Program-made: the position numbers and the translations under genes
Assembly: GCF_000334455.1 (NCBI RefSeq)
Contig: NZ_BANX01000032.1
Location: 1-64,000 of the forward strand
Length of the DNA stretch: 64,000 nt
Direction of reading: 5' to 3'
Source of the DNA: Gordonia soli NBRC 108243
GTDB lineage: Bacteria > Actinomycetota > Actinomycetes > Mycobacteriales > Mycobacteriaceae
Notes under the pieces: model-generated
Seen by the model: the letters and a program-made list of their open reading frames with translations, nothing else
Database searches by the model: none
Told to the model about the DNA's origin: nothing
Shown: one piece after another, positions 50,920-59,277 of the stretch
How the letters are laid out: the number at the start of each line of letters is the position of its first letter
How positions within the stretch are numbered: position 1 is the first letter of the stretch

Positions 50920-52014
50920 ATGTCCAGAGCGTCTCGTCCGCTATGGCAGCGGACGTCGGTGACCGCAGCAGCTGTTCTCGCAGCGGTCATGATCCTGTCG
51001 GTCGGGGGGCCGGCAGCGATGGCGGAACCGTCGACGACGCCCCCGAAGAACGCAGCACCTCAACAGCACACGCCCCCGGGGCCACGGACCGACCAGGAAG
51101 CGAATCCCGGTGAGGGGTCGCCGTATCCGGTGGCGCCCAAGGGCAAGCAGATCCTCGACCTCTCGGTGCCGTCCGAGTCGATGGGGCGCTCGATCCCCAT
51201 CCGGGTCCTGCTCCCCGCCGACACCTCGAAACCGCGCCCCACGCTCTACCTGCTCAACGGGGCAGGCGGTGGCGAGGGCACTGGGACATGGTTCGCGCAG
51301 ACCGACGTCGTGAACTTCTTCGCCGACAAGAACGTCAACGTCGTGGTCCCGATGAGCGGCGCCTACAGCTACTACACCGACTGGCAGAAGCCGGATCCTG
51401 TTCTCGGACGCAACAAGTGGACGACGTTCCTCACCAAGGAACTGCCGCCGGTCATCGACAAGCGGCTGAACACCACCAAAGTGAACGGGATCGCAGGGAT
51501 CTCGATGGCCGGGACCTCGGTGCTGGGCCTGGCGGAGTCGGCGCCCGACCTCTACCGGTCGGTCGCCTCGTACAGCGGTTGCGCGGAGACCAGTTCACCG
51601 CTCGGCCAGCTGTACATCAGGTTGGTCGTCGAGGGTCGGGGCGGGGCCAACACCACCAACATGTGGGGCCCCTACGGCGGCCCGGGGTGGCGTGCCAACG
51701 ACCCGATCGTGCAGGCAGGCAAGCTCCGCGGCAAGTCGCTCTACATCAGCTCGGGCACCGGCCAGTCCGGTCCGTACGACAAGCTCGACGGTCGCGACAT
51801 CGGCGGCGACCTCAACAAGCTGGTCGACCGAGTACTCGTCGGCGGCGGCATCGAGGCGGCCACACATCAGTGCACCGTCAACCTGCAGAACAGGCTGCGC
51901 GGTCTCGGCATCCCGGCGACCTTCGAGTACAGCCCGGGTACGCACACGTGGGAGTACTGGCAGGACCAACTGCACAGGTCGTGGCCGCAGATTGCTCGTT
52001 CGCTCGGCGAGTGA
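50920..52014 (+). CDS. Secreted mycolyltransferase-like esterase (antigen 85 family)
   Basis: A 364-residue alpha/beta-hydrolase of the esterase D / antigen 85 group. Residues 1-35 form a signal peptide (hydrophobic 15-33, AMA-EP site), then a Pro-rich linker to about 70. The nucleophile is Ser195 in GISMAG, close to the GLSMAG of Ag85, and His342 is in YSPGTHTWEYW; the acid is probably in the DPIV-GGGIEA region. Ag85 proteins transfer mycolates onto trehalose and arabinogalactan outside the membrane. Its presence supports a mycolic-acid cell wall. It could also be a related non-mycolyl esterase. Confidence 0.88.
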   Translation: MSRASRPLWQRTSVTAAAVLAAVMILSVGGPAAMAEPSTTPPKNAAPQQHTPPGPRTDQEANPGEGSPYPVAPKGKQILDLSVPSESMGRSIPIRVLLPADTSKPRPTLYLLNGAGGGEGTGTWFAQTDVVNFFADKNVNVVVPMSGAYSYYTDWQKPDPVLGRNKWTTFLTKELPPVIDKRLNTTKVNGIAGISMAGTSVLGLAESAPDLYRSVASYSGCAETSSPLGQLYIRLVVEGRGGANTTNMWGPYGGPGWRANDPIVQAGKLRGKSLYISSGTGQSGPYDKLDGRDIGGDLNKLVDRVLVGGGIEAATHQCTVNLQNRLRGLGIPATFEYSPGTHTWEYWQDQLHRSWPQIARSLGE

Positions 52015-52020
52015 CAACGT

Positions 52021-52055
52021 ACGTCCCGGGCGGCGCCCACACCGCCCGGGAACGT
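52021..52055 (+). terminator. Hairpin after the mycolyltransferase-like gene
   Basis: ACGTCCCGGGCGG / CCGCCCGGGAACGT with an 8-base loop, six bases after the stop codon. Confidence 0.7.
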
Positions 52056-52083
52056 TCGGCGTCCCGATGGTGTTGACACGCAC

Positions 52084-52743
52084 ATGAGTGCGCCGATCAC
52101 CGTCGACATCTGGTCCGACATCGCCTGCCCGTGGTGCTACATCGGCAAGCGCCGGTTCGAGGCCGCGCTGCAGGAGTATCCCGACGCCGATGCCGTGCAG
52201 GTGACCTATCACAGCTTCGAGCTGGCGCCGGACACGCCGGTAGACTTCAACGGCACCGAGGTCGATTTCCTGGTGGGGCACAAGGGATTGGCGCCCCAGC
52301 AGGTCGAGCAGATGCTGGCCCAGGTCGGCGGCGTCGCCGCGTCGGTGGGCCTCGACTACGACTTCGACGCGCTGCAGCACACCAAGACGCTGAAGGCGCA
52401 CGAGCTGCTCCATCACGCCAAGGCAGAGGGGAAGCAGCTCGAACTGTCTGAGCGCCTGTTCCGCGCCTACTTCACCGAGGGGAGGCATCTCGGGAGGATC
52501 GCCGACCTGGTCGACCTTGCCGCCGACGTCGGTCTCGACCGTGCCGAGGTCGAGTCGGTGCTCGAGTCCGGTGAGTATGCCGACGCCGTGGCCGCCGACA
52601 TCGAGCAGGCACGTGCCTACGGCATCAACGGGGTGCCGTTCTTCGTCGTCAACGGTCGCTACGGTGTCTCCGGAGCGCAGGAGCCCGATGTGTTCGCCGA
52701 CGTCCTGCGCAAGGTCGGCGCGGAGGTGGCCGAGGATGCCTGA
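52084..52743 (+). CDS. DsbA-family FrnE-like thiol oxidoreductase
   Basis: The 219-residue protein has a thioredoxin fold with the active-site motif CPWC (Cys15-Cys18) in IWSDIACPWCYIGKRRFEAAL, an inserted helical domain (about 60-165, with FRAYFTEGRHLGRI), and the cis-Pro region GINGVPFFVVNGRY. There is no signal peptide, so it acts in the cytosol like FrnE, a disulfide isomerase-like protein. It shares eight bases with the next small gene. Confidence 0.92.
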   Translation: MSAPITVDIWSDIACPWCYIGKRRFEAALQEYPDADAVQVTYHSFELAPDTPVDFNGTEVDFLVGHKGLAPQQVEQMLAQVGGVAASVGLDYDFDALQHTKTLKAHELLHHAKAEGKQLELSERLFRAYFTEGRHLGRIADLVDLAADVGLDRAEVESVLESGEYADAVAADIEQARAYGINGVPFFVVNGRYGVSGAQEPDVFADVLRKVGAEVAEDA

Positions 52744-52963
52744 CCCGACCGACCGCTCCGAATCGACGCGGGCGCCTGCGCAGGACGGTTCATCCGCTCC
52801 GCTGCAGATGGTCGGCGACGACGCCGCGGTCTGTGTGGACGGCGTGTGCACATGGCCGCCGGCCGCGAACCCGACCGGCCCTGCCCCGACAACCGATGCC
52901 CCGACAACCTATGCCGCGACGAACCAGGGGTCCACCGCGACCGACGCGGCATCGAGCGCATAG
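52736..52963 (+). CDS. Small Thr/Ala-rich protein with a CxxxxC motif
   Basis: The 75-residue frame starts MPDPTDRSESTRAP and contains MVGDDAAVCVDGVCTWPP, with two cysteines five residues apart, followed by a Thr/Ala/Pro tail. It overlaps the DsbA-like gene by eight bases and has GGAGG 15 bases before its start, so it is probably translated with it. The paired Cys could be a redox substrate or a metal site (inference). No family is recognised. Confidence 0.55.
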   Translation: MPDPTDRSESTRAPAQDGSSAPLQMVGDDAAVCVDGVCTWPPAANPTGPAPTTDAPTTYAATNQGSTATDAASSA

Positions 52964-53117
52964 CCCACTGTCCGGGCGCCGGCTGACCTCGATACTCGAC
53001 GGTCGAGTCCGTAGCGGGAAGGCGTGAGCCGTCCGACGCATGGTCCGATCCGGTCGTACCGCACCGAACAGGTAGAACGGGCTGCGGATCTGTGGTGTGC
53101 GGCATAGCCTTCGATCC

Positions 53118-54014
53118 ATGACATCTCCGACCGATGGCGCCGCCGCCCATCACTCTCCGTCATCGCTGGTGCGGGCGGTCCTCAACTCGCCCATCGCGGG
53201 TCTGGCGCCATGGATCGTGATGTCGCTCTTCACCGGCCCGGGACGCTTCGAGGAAGCCGTCGCCGGTGCCCTCGGACTGGCGCTGTTGGTGGTGTTCGCC
53301 AACTGGCGGCTGGGCAACTCGGTCAAGTTGCTCGAGTGGTTCGACACCGCGTTCTTCCTGATCCTCGCCGGCATCGGACTGTTCGCGTCGGCTCGCGTGA
53401 TCAGCTGGATGGAACTCTGGGGCGGTGAGATCGCCAACGTCGCGCTGGTGGCGTTCGCGCTCGGCTCCATCCTCATCCGGCGGCCGTTCACACTCGAATA
53501 CGCCAAGGAGGCAACCGATCCCGAGCTCTGGTCGTCGCCGATCTTCATCCGGACCAACTACGTCATCACCTGGGCGTGGGTTGCGGCTTTCGGCGTCTCC
53601 GCCATCGCCGGTGCCATCGGCGATGCGGTGCTCGACGATGCGGGCAACTTCTGGACCGGTTGGATCATCCAGATCGGCGCCACGGTCTTCGCCGTCTCGT
53701 TCACCGAGTTCTATCCCGATTACGGTCCCAACAAGGCGTTGGCGAAGATGGGCGTCGAGACCGATCCGCCGGTGTCGTTGGTACGACTGTTCGACTGGAT
53801 ACCCGCGTTCGTGTTGATCGTCGGCATCATGGGCCTGGTGACCGACTCGGTGTCGTCGACCGTCGGATGGGTTCTCGTCGCGGTCGGCGCCGTGGCGATC
53901 GGCGTGATGCACCGACTGTTCCCGGCCGAGAAGAAGGCTGTCGCAGACGCAGTCGCCGACGCCCCGCGCGGCCAGGAGACCCCGGGCGCGGCCCAACCGC
54001 CGTCCACGCCTTGA
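53118..54014 (+). CDS. Multi-helix membrane protein, unknown
   Basis: A 298-residue protein with about seven to eight helices. Typical segments are NSPIAGLAPWIVMSLFTGPGRFEEAV, GLALLVVFANWRLGNSVKLLEW, a central FTLEYAKEATDPELWSSP loop and a late ALVSLVRLFDWIPAFVL-like helix region. The FTLEYA loop and its length match uncharacterised actinobacterial proteins of this type. The tail is Ala/Pro-rich and cytosolic. The ATG at 53118 is preferred to a start seven codons upstream. No function is proposed. It converges on the thioesterase gene 27 bases downstream. Confidence 0.75.
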   Translation: MTSPTDGAAAHHSPSSLVRAVLNSPIAGLAPWIVMSLFTGPGRFEEAVAGALGLALLVVFANWRLGNSVKLLEWFDTAFFLILAGIGLFASARVISWMELWGGEIANVALVAFALGSILIRRPFTLEYAKEATDPELWSSPIFIRTNYVITWAWVAAFGVSAIAGAIGDAVLDDAGNFWTGWIIQIGATVFAVSFTEFYPDYGPNKALAKMGVETDPPVSLVRLFDWIPAFVLIVGIMGLVTDSVSSTVGWVLVAVGAVAIGVMHRLFPAEKKAVADAVADAPRGQETPGAAQPPSTP

Positions 54015-54041
54015 CCGTCGGTGACCGGAACGTACGCCGAC

Positions 54042-54500
54042 TCAGCGGAACACGATGCAGGTGGTGCTGCCGTGGGCGACCAGCTTGCCGTCGGCGGAGT
54101 ACACCTTGCCCTCGGCCGTCGCCGTACGGCCGCCGACGTGGATCACGGTCCCGGTCGCGGTGAGCTCGTCGGCGTCGACCGCGACCGTGCGGATGTAGTT
54201 GATCTTGAGTTCGAGCGTCGTGTAGCTCGCTCCCGCGGGTAGCGTCGTGTGGACCGCACAACCCATCACGGAGTCCAGCAGCGTGGCGCAGATGCCACCG
54301 TGGACGGTGCCGAGGGGATTGGCGAAGTCGGGCCGGGGGGTCACGGTGAAGGTCACGGAACCCTCGTCGATCGACTTCGGCGCCATTCCGATGAGGGTTC
54401 CGATGTTGGGGTGTGCGTCGGTGGGGCGGTTCATCCATGCACGCAGGAGTTCCAGCCCGGACAAAGCGGACGGATCGAAAGTCTCACTGGTAGTCGTCAT
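54042..54500 (-). CDS. PaaI-type hotdog thioesterase
   Basis: A 152-residue single-hotdog protein. The active-site region is NPLGTVHGGICATLLDSVMGCAV, and the central helix and the strands ELKINYIRTV and GGRTATAEGKVYS follow. The HGG and the acidic residue in LLD fit the PaaI group, which hydrolyses acyl- or aryl-CoA. The ATG at 54500 is preferred over one six codons upstream because the longer form would cover the operator-like palindrome. It diverges from a TetR gene that may control it. Confidence 0.87.
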   Translation of the reverse strand: MTTTSETFDPSALSGLELLRAWMNRPTDAHPNIGTLIGMAPKSIDEGSVTFTVTPRPDFANPLGTVHGGICATLLDSVMGCAVHTTLPAGASYTTLELKINYIRTVAVDADELTATGTVIHVGGRTATAEGKVYSADGKLVAHGSTTCIVFR

Positions 54501-54502
54501 GA

Positions 54503-54520
54503 CTATGTATGGTTGCATAG
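54503..54520. promoter_or_regulatory. Small palindrome between thioesterase and TetR genes
   Basis: CTATG-N8-CATAG just upstream of the thioesterase start. Possible TetR half-sites or part of the promoter; short, so chance is not excluded. Confidence 0.35.
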
Positions 54521-54614
54521 AAGGCGATGATTATGAAGACCTGCATAGCGCTGAGCCGACGCGCGCCGGGTCTCGTGGTCGTCGCCCGGGGGTCCTCGAG
54601 AGGATGTGAGGGGA

Positions 54615-55232
54615 ATGGAACCGGAAACGGACACGACGGTGTCCGCCGATGTCACCCACGGTGTCGCCGAGCGCGGACCACGCGAACGGATGGTCGTACA
54701 CGCGGCCGACCTGATCGGGCGCGATGGCGTGGCAGCGACATCGATCGGAGACGTCATAGCGGCCGCGGCCGCACCGCGCGGATCGATCTACCACCACTTC
54801 CCGGGTGGGAAGACCCAGCTGATGACCGAGGCCGTCCGCTACGCGGGTGACTTCGTCGCCCACCGCATCAGCGAGCCGCGGTCGGCGACACCTGCCGACG
54901 CGGTCGCCGACATCGGGGACGTCTGGCGGCGGATGCTGGTGAACAGCGACTACCAGTTCGGTTGTCCGGTCCTGGCCGGCGGTCTGGCCCGGCGATCGGA
55001 GCCGGCGGTGGCCGAGGAGTCCGATGCGATCTTCCTCCGCTGGAACCGCCTGATCGCCACCCGCCTGCTCGAGGAGGGCCTCGACGCCGATCGCGCCGAC
55101 TCGCTCGCGAACCTCGTGGTGGCGTCGGTCGAAGGCGCCGTCGGGATCTGTCAGACCCGTCGGAGTGTGGAGCCGTTGGACCGCGTCATCGCCGAACTCC
55201 AGCGTCTGTGTGAGTCCGAGGTCACCCGCTAG
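54615..55232 (+). CDS. TetR-family regulator (LmrA/YxaF-like)
   Basis: A 205-residue repressor. The helix-turn-helix reads SIGDVIAAAAAPRGSIYHHFPGGKTQLM, which is the form seen in LmrA/YxaF-type TetR proteins. The C-terminal domain has YQFGCPVLAGGLARRSEPAV, whose CPV is typical of the group. Start is ATG 54615 or GTG 54606; the ribosome site (GAGAGG) is usable for either. It is divergent from the thioesterase and may regulate it. The ligand is unknown. Confidence 0.88.
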   Translation: MEPETDTTVSADVTHGVAERGPRERMVVHAADLIGRDGVAATSIGDVIAAAAAPRGSIYHHFPGGKTQLMTEAVRYAGDFVAHRISEPRSATPADAVADIGDVWRRMLVNSDYQFGCPVLAGGLARRSEPAVAEESDAIFLRWNRLIATRLLEEGLDADRADSLANLVVASVEGAVGICQTRRSVEPLDRVIAELQRLCESEVTR

Positions 55233-55330
55233 CCACGCGTGACCCCGGTCGCATAGTAGGTTCAGAACTCGGCGAGGTCGCCTGTGTCCGGCCTCGCGGT
55301 CGATGACGGGCCTCGCGGAGGGAGAGCGGT

Positions 55331-56005
55331 ATGACGCCGGTGTACCGGGACATCCTGGGCTCCGACTTCGACCGCCTCCATCCCAACGTCGCCTGGCGCT
55401 ACAGCATTGACTCGACGTCGGGGGTCGCGCAGATCGGCACCGGCATCTACGAGTCGGTGTTCATGACCTCGGCGCTGCCTCCGCCGATGATCTGGTATTA
55501 CGCGAAGCGCAACGCGTTCCCGCAGAAGTCGAGCCGCATGGTGCCCTTCACGCAGGGGCACTATTGCTACGTCGACGAGCTCGGCCGCGAGTGCCTCGCG
55601 GTGCTGCGGTCGTTCGACTACACATCGGGCACGCGCAGCCTCAACTCGCTGCTGGTCTCCGGGCGGAACGGTCTGGTCGACTACTTCGGTGACGGGCCCG
55701 AACTCCTGTATCCGATCGAACCATCCGTCACGCGCGACGGCTCGCTGCTGTTGGAGAGTGGGCCGATGCGCTGGCTGCGCGGGCCCAACTTCGGGATGCG
55801 CGGCCCGTTCACCGCCCAGATGAAGTACATCGAGGGGTGGGACGACGCGCGGCAGCGATTCCGCTGCGATGCGACCGTCCGCAATCCGGTGATCGGTGAG
55901 ATCCTGCACTTCCGGGGATGGTTCACCGCTGTCGATCAGGCATGCAGCGTCCACGACATCCCGGATGAGGCATGGCCGCTGAAACTCGTCGACCGCGAAC
56001 GGTGA
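55331..56005 (+). CDS. DUF4166-like protein
   Basis: The 224-residue protein starts MTPVYRDILGSDFDRLHPNVAWRY, a pattern of DUF4166 proteins (G-x-x-F-x-x-L-P/H-x-x). It continues with a beta-rich body including FPQKSSRMVPFTQGHYCYVDE, FGMRGPFTAQMKYIEGWDD and a late LHFRGWFTAVDQ. It has no signal peptide or catalytic motif. A weak GGAGGGAG lies about 13 bases before the ATG. Function unknown. Confidence 0.6.
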   Translation: MTPVYRDILGSDFDRLHPNVAWRYSIDSTSGVAQIGTGIYESVFMTSALPPPMIWYYAKRNAFPQKSSRMVPFTQGHYCYVDELGRECLAVLRSFDYTSGTRSLNSLLVSGRNGLVDYFGDGPELLYPIEPSVTRDGSLLLESGPMRWLRGPNFGMRGPFTAQMKYIEGWDDARQRFRCDATVRNPVIGEILHFRGWFTAVDQACSVHDIPDEAWPLKLVDRER

Positions 56006-56221
56006 CCACGTCGCGGTCCGCGTTCGGGTCGGCACCATCCGATCTGGACACCGGGGCATCGAACTGACCAAGTGGCGCAGTCGAATCGGGCGCTGACGCC
56101 CGACCGATCCATCGGTCGTGTCCCGGCGCGGGTGCGCGGCATCCGCGAGACGGGTCCGTCGTTCGGACGCGCGGGGGCGATTCCATCGTGACTCCGTCGA
56201 ACGCGAGGGTAGGTTCTCCCC

Positions 56222-56662
56222 ATGGCTGTCTCCGCGAAGAACGAGTTCGATGTCGCTGCACCTCCGTCCGTCGTGATGGAGGTGCTCCGGGATGTGGCAT
56301 CCCTGCCCGACTGGTCCGGGCCGCACAAGGAAGCCGAGATCCTGTCCGAACACGAGGACGGCACCCCCGACCAGGTGCGGGTGGTGGTGACGGCGGCCGG
56401 TATCTCCGACGAGCAGACCCTCTCCTACACCTGGACCGAGGACAGCTGCACATGGGATCTGGTGGAGGGCAACCAACTCAGCGAACAGCACGGTCGGTAC
56501 ACCGTGACCCCCACCGACTCCGGGTCGCACGTGGTCTTCGAGCTCGAGGTCGAGCTCAAGATCAAACTGCCGGGACTGATCGTGAAGCGCGCGCAGAAGA
56601 TGGCTGTCGACACCGCCAAGAAGGGCTTGATCGCAGAGGTCGAGCGGCGCGCCGGCAGTTGA
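56222..56662 (+). CDS. SRPBCC family protein (second in the window)
   Basis: A 146-residue helix-grip protein: NEFDVAAPPSVVMEVLRDVASLPDW at the start, TPDQVRVVVTAAGISDEQTLSYTW mid-protein, and a C-terminal helix KRAQKMAVDTAKKGLIAEVE. It is probably a ligand-binding protein with a hydrophobic cavity. It is similar in layout to the protein at 14341 but not closely so. The 216-base gap before it shows nothing else recognisable. Confidence 0.85.
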   Translation: MAVSAKNEFDVAAPPSVVMEVLRDVASLPDWSGPHKEAEILSEHEDGTPDQVRVVVTAAGISDEQTLSYTWTEDSCTWDLVEGNQLSEQHGRYTVTPTDSGSHVVFELEVELKIKLPGLIVKRAQKMAVDTAKKGLIAEVERRAGS

Positions 56663-56751
56663 GTCGAACCGGCCGCCACGGCACGCGGCAGATCTGAGTA
56701 CCCTGTAGCCCACATGCCAGGGGGCAGCATCGACGAGAAGGACCAATCAAA

Positions 56752-57285
56752 GTGCGGATCAACAAGATCGGAACACGTCTGTCGGCCACGCGGGTGATCG
56801 CGGTGGGCATCGGAACACTGGCCGGCGGGCTCCTCTTCGGGCTCGGCACGCCGACCGCACAGGCAGCCGTGCACTGCTCGGCCGCCAACGGGCAGCAGGT
56901 CGAGCGGATCGTCGGTGCCGGCGGCTGCGGCGCCAAGGCCGGGCCGGCCAGCCGCGCCGACGCCGACGAGCTGAGTGGTTCGGGTACGGCCGTTGCGGTC
57001 GCCGACAAGGGCGGCAACTCGACGGCGCGCAATCAGCAGCCGGGATCGTCCGCACTCGCTGGGGCGAGCTCCCGCGGCACCGCCTACTCGGTGACCACCG
57101 GACCCAAGGCGCTGTCGGTCGCGCAGGCGCGGCGCGGCGGCTTCAGCGTGGCCGTCGGTGGCTGGGGCGGCCAGGCATACGCCGGCCCCGAGGGTGCCGG
57201 CTGCGGTGGTGGTTTCGCGGCTGCGGTCGACACCACCAGCGGCAAGGCATGCCTGCGGACCGGGTCCATCGACCTCCGGAACTGA
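56752..57285 (+). CDS. Secreted small protein (DUF6764-like)
   Basis: The 177-residue product has a signal peptide (hydrophobic 16-36, cleavage near TAQAAVHC) and a Gly/Ala/Ser-rich mature part with four to five Cys (HCSAANG, GAGGCGAKAG, GAGCGGG, KACLRTG) likely forming disulfides outside the membrane. The repeated VAV/GGNS strands suggest a beta-solenoid-like domain. I associate it weakly with DUF6764 in Gordonia-like genomes. The GTG at 56752 is the only good start. Function unknown. Confidence 0.7.
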   Translation: MRINKIGTRLSATRVIAVGIGTLAGGLLFGLGTPTAQAAVHCSAANGQQVERIVGAGGCGAKAGPASRADADELSGSGTAVAVADKGGNSTARNQQPGSSALAGASSRGTAYSVTTGPKALSVAQARRGGFSVAVGGWGGQAYAGPEGAGCGGGFAAAVDTTSGKACLRTGSIDLRN

Positions 57286-57291
57286 GCCGAG

Positions 57292-57330
57292 CGTGGCGGC
57301 CCGCGTTAACGCGGCCGCCACGTTCTGTTT
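57292..57330 (+). terminator. Rho-independent terminator
   Basis: Stem CGTGGCGGC / GCCGCCACG, extended inward by GCGTTAACGC, followed by TTCTGTTTC. It is the clearest intrinsic terminator in the window, seven bases after the secreted-protein stop. Confidence 0.85.
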
Positions 57331-57354
57331 CCCGATCCTGAATATCGTCGGGGG

Positions 57355-58305
57355 GTGACCGAGCTGGACGAACTCGAGAAGACGATCGGACCGGATTTCA
57401 GTGCCCTCAACGGACGTGAGGCACTGCAACGTCTGGTGAATCTGCACGACACCACGCAGTTCGTGGTGAACGACGACGATGACGACGATCCGGTGCTGCT
57501 GACGCTGCCCGAGCGCAACGTGGTGGACACCTGGCGCCAGGACTACCCGTACGAAGAGCGGATGAGCCGCCGCGAGTACGAGGTGACCAAACGTCGGCTG
57601 CAGATCGAGTTGCTGAAGCTCCAGAAGTGGTCCAAGCAGACCGGCCAGCGTCATCTGCTGGTGTTCGAGGGGCGCGACGCCGCGGGCAAGGGCGGCACCA
57701 TCAAGCGCTTCAACGAGCACCTCAACCCTCGCGGTGCGCGTGTGGTCGCGTTGGAGAAGCCCTCGGAGCGCGAGTCCACCGAGTGGTATTTCCAGCGGTA
57801 CGTGCAGCATCTGCCCGCCGGTGGCGAGATGGTCTTCTTCGACCGGTCCTGGTACAACCGCGCCGGCGTCGAGCGGGTCATGGGCTTCTGTTCGCCGGCC
57901 CAGCTCGACCAGTTCATGTCGCAGGTGCCGGCGTTCGAGAAGATGCTCGTCGACGACGGCATCAACCTGGTGAAGTTCTGGTTCTCGGTCACCCCGCTCG
58001 AACAGCGGACGCGTTTCGCCATCCGGCAGATCGACCCGGTCCGGCAGTGGAAGCTCTCACCGATGGATCTCGCGTCGCTCGACAAGTGGGACGCCTACAC
58101 CGCGGCGAAGGAGTCGATGTTCGGGGCGACCGACACCGACTTCGCGCCGTGGACCGTGGTGAAGAGCAACGACAAGAAGCGTGCTCGCGTGAACGCGATG
58201 CGGCACGTGTTGAGTCTGTTCGAGTACGAGGGCAAGAACCACGAACTCGTCGGCGACCCCGACCCGCTGATCGTGGGACGCGCCGCAGACGTGGTCGGGG
58301 AGTAG
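57355..58305 (+). CDS. ppk2: Polyphosphate kinase 2
   Basis: A 316-residue one-domain PPK2. Walker A is EGRDAAGKGGTIK (105-117), the lid/Walker B region is FFDRSWYNRAGVE (161-173), and KFWFSVTPLEQRTRF and DLASLDKWDAYTAAKE follow as in the family. It transfers phosphate between polyphosphate and nucleoside diphosphates, usually favouring GDP/ADP phosphorylation. A long Asp run near residues 40-45 in the N-terminal part is a local oddity. GTG start at 57355. It has its own transcription unit after a strong terminator. Confidence 0.94.
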   Translation: MTELDELEKTIGPDFSALNGREALQRLVNLHDTTQFVVNDDDDDDPVLLTLPERNVVDTWRQDYPYEERMSRREYEVTKRRLQIELLKLQKWSKQTGQRHLLVFEGRDAAGKGGTIKRFNEHLNPRGARVVALEKPSERESTEWYFQRYVQHLPAGGEMVFFDRSWYNRAGVERVMGFCSPAQLDQFMSQVPAFEKMLVDDGINLVKFWFSVTPLEQRTRFAIRQIDPVRQWKLSPMDLASLDKWDAYTAAKESMFGATDTDFAPWTVVKSNDKKRARVNAMRHVLSLFEYEGKNHELVGDPDPLIVGRAADVVGE

Positions 58306-58449
58306 GCCTGGTCGGCGAGTGACCGCCGGGACCCAAGTGGCCGGACGGCCGAACCGCCGGCCGGAGAGTCCCCGACGGGTCGTCGTGCGCAGATGCTCGA
58401 GGCTCGTCGGTGGCCCGGCCGTCAGCCGGCGCCGGTAGCCTCGGAGACC

Positions 58450-59277
58450 GTGCGTACTCTCCTCAGTGCCGTCCTGACCCTGGTGTCGATCGTCGCCATC
58501 GTGGTCGCCGTCCCCTCCCTCTGGGTGAAGGAGCGGCTGGTCGACTCCGAGGGCTTCGTGGCGACCGCATCGGCCGCCGCGAAGAACCAAGAGGTCAAGG
58601 ATTACCTCGCCGAGCAGATCGGCCAGCAGGCGGCGTCGCGGGTCGGTATCCCGGCGGCATCGCTCGTCATCGAGCCGATCGCGAAGGGATACACCAACGG
58701 GCCGCAGTTCGAGTCCGACTTCGTCGACGTCGTCAGCCAGCAGCACTCGTACCTGTTCGACGAGCCGAAGCCCGGAACCGAGAACTCGACGATGGAACTC
58801 GACATCACCGAGATGGTGAACCGGGTGATCTCGCAGAGCGGCGCATCGGGACGCGTGGCCGGGCCCATCCTGATCCCGCTCGCCGACGGCGGGACCGGGC
58901 TCGAGGCGGGGCGCTATCACCAGGTCGGTCAGCAGATCGTCCGGCTCGCGTACGGATCGCTGGTGGTGGCCGTCATCGCCGGTCTGCTCGCGCTGCTGGT
59001 CGCCAGACGTCGAGGCACGGTCCTCGCCTGGTTGGGTCTGGGCCTCGTTCTCGGCGGCGCCACGGCGTGGGTGGTCGGCGTCCTCATCGCCGATCGCGCC
59101 AAGCAGGAGGCGTCCGCGGCCGACGCGTCCGGCCGTGCGGTGACCGATGTGATCATCGACGGGGCCGTCGGGAACCTGCAGGACACCGCGCTGGTGGTCG
59201 GTGCCGTCGGCGCAGGTGTGGTCGTGGTCGGCATCCTGGCGCGGCTCATCTTCGGCGGACGCTCGGCACGCGCGTGA
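58450..59277 (+). CDS. Membrane protein with two or three helices, unknown
   Basis: A 275-residue protein with a first helix at residues 5-24 (LLSAVLTLVSIVAIVVAVP), a soluble outside part (about 30-155) with LVDSEGFVATASAAAKNQEVKDYL, then helices near 165-190, 195-215 and 240-262. The LVDSEGFVATA motif recurs in actinobacterial membrane proteins of unknown role. The GTG at 58450 is chosen because it puts the helix at the N-terminus; the sequence before it is not family-like. Its stop overlaps the start of the next gene (GTGA), so both are one unit. Confidence 0.75.
   Translation: MRTLLSAVLTLVSIVAIVVAVPSLWVKERLVDSEGFVATASAAAKNQEVKDYLAEQIGQQAASRVGIPAASLVIEPIAKGYTNGPQFESDFVDVVSQQHSYLFDEPKPGTENSTMELDITEMVNRVISQSGASGRVAGPILIPLADGGTGLEAGRYHQVGQQIVRLAYGSLVVAVIAGLLALLVARRRGTVLAWLGLGLVLGGATAWVVGVLIADRAKQEASAADASGRAVTDVIIDGAVGNLQDTALVVGAVGAGVVVVGILARLIFGGRSARA

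Noticed and set aside
55262..56746. A 494-codon reverse frame opposite the DUF4166-like and SRPBCC genes
   Set aside because: Composition is mirror-like and it spans two forward genes with better features.
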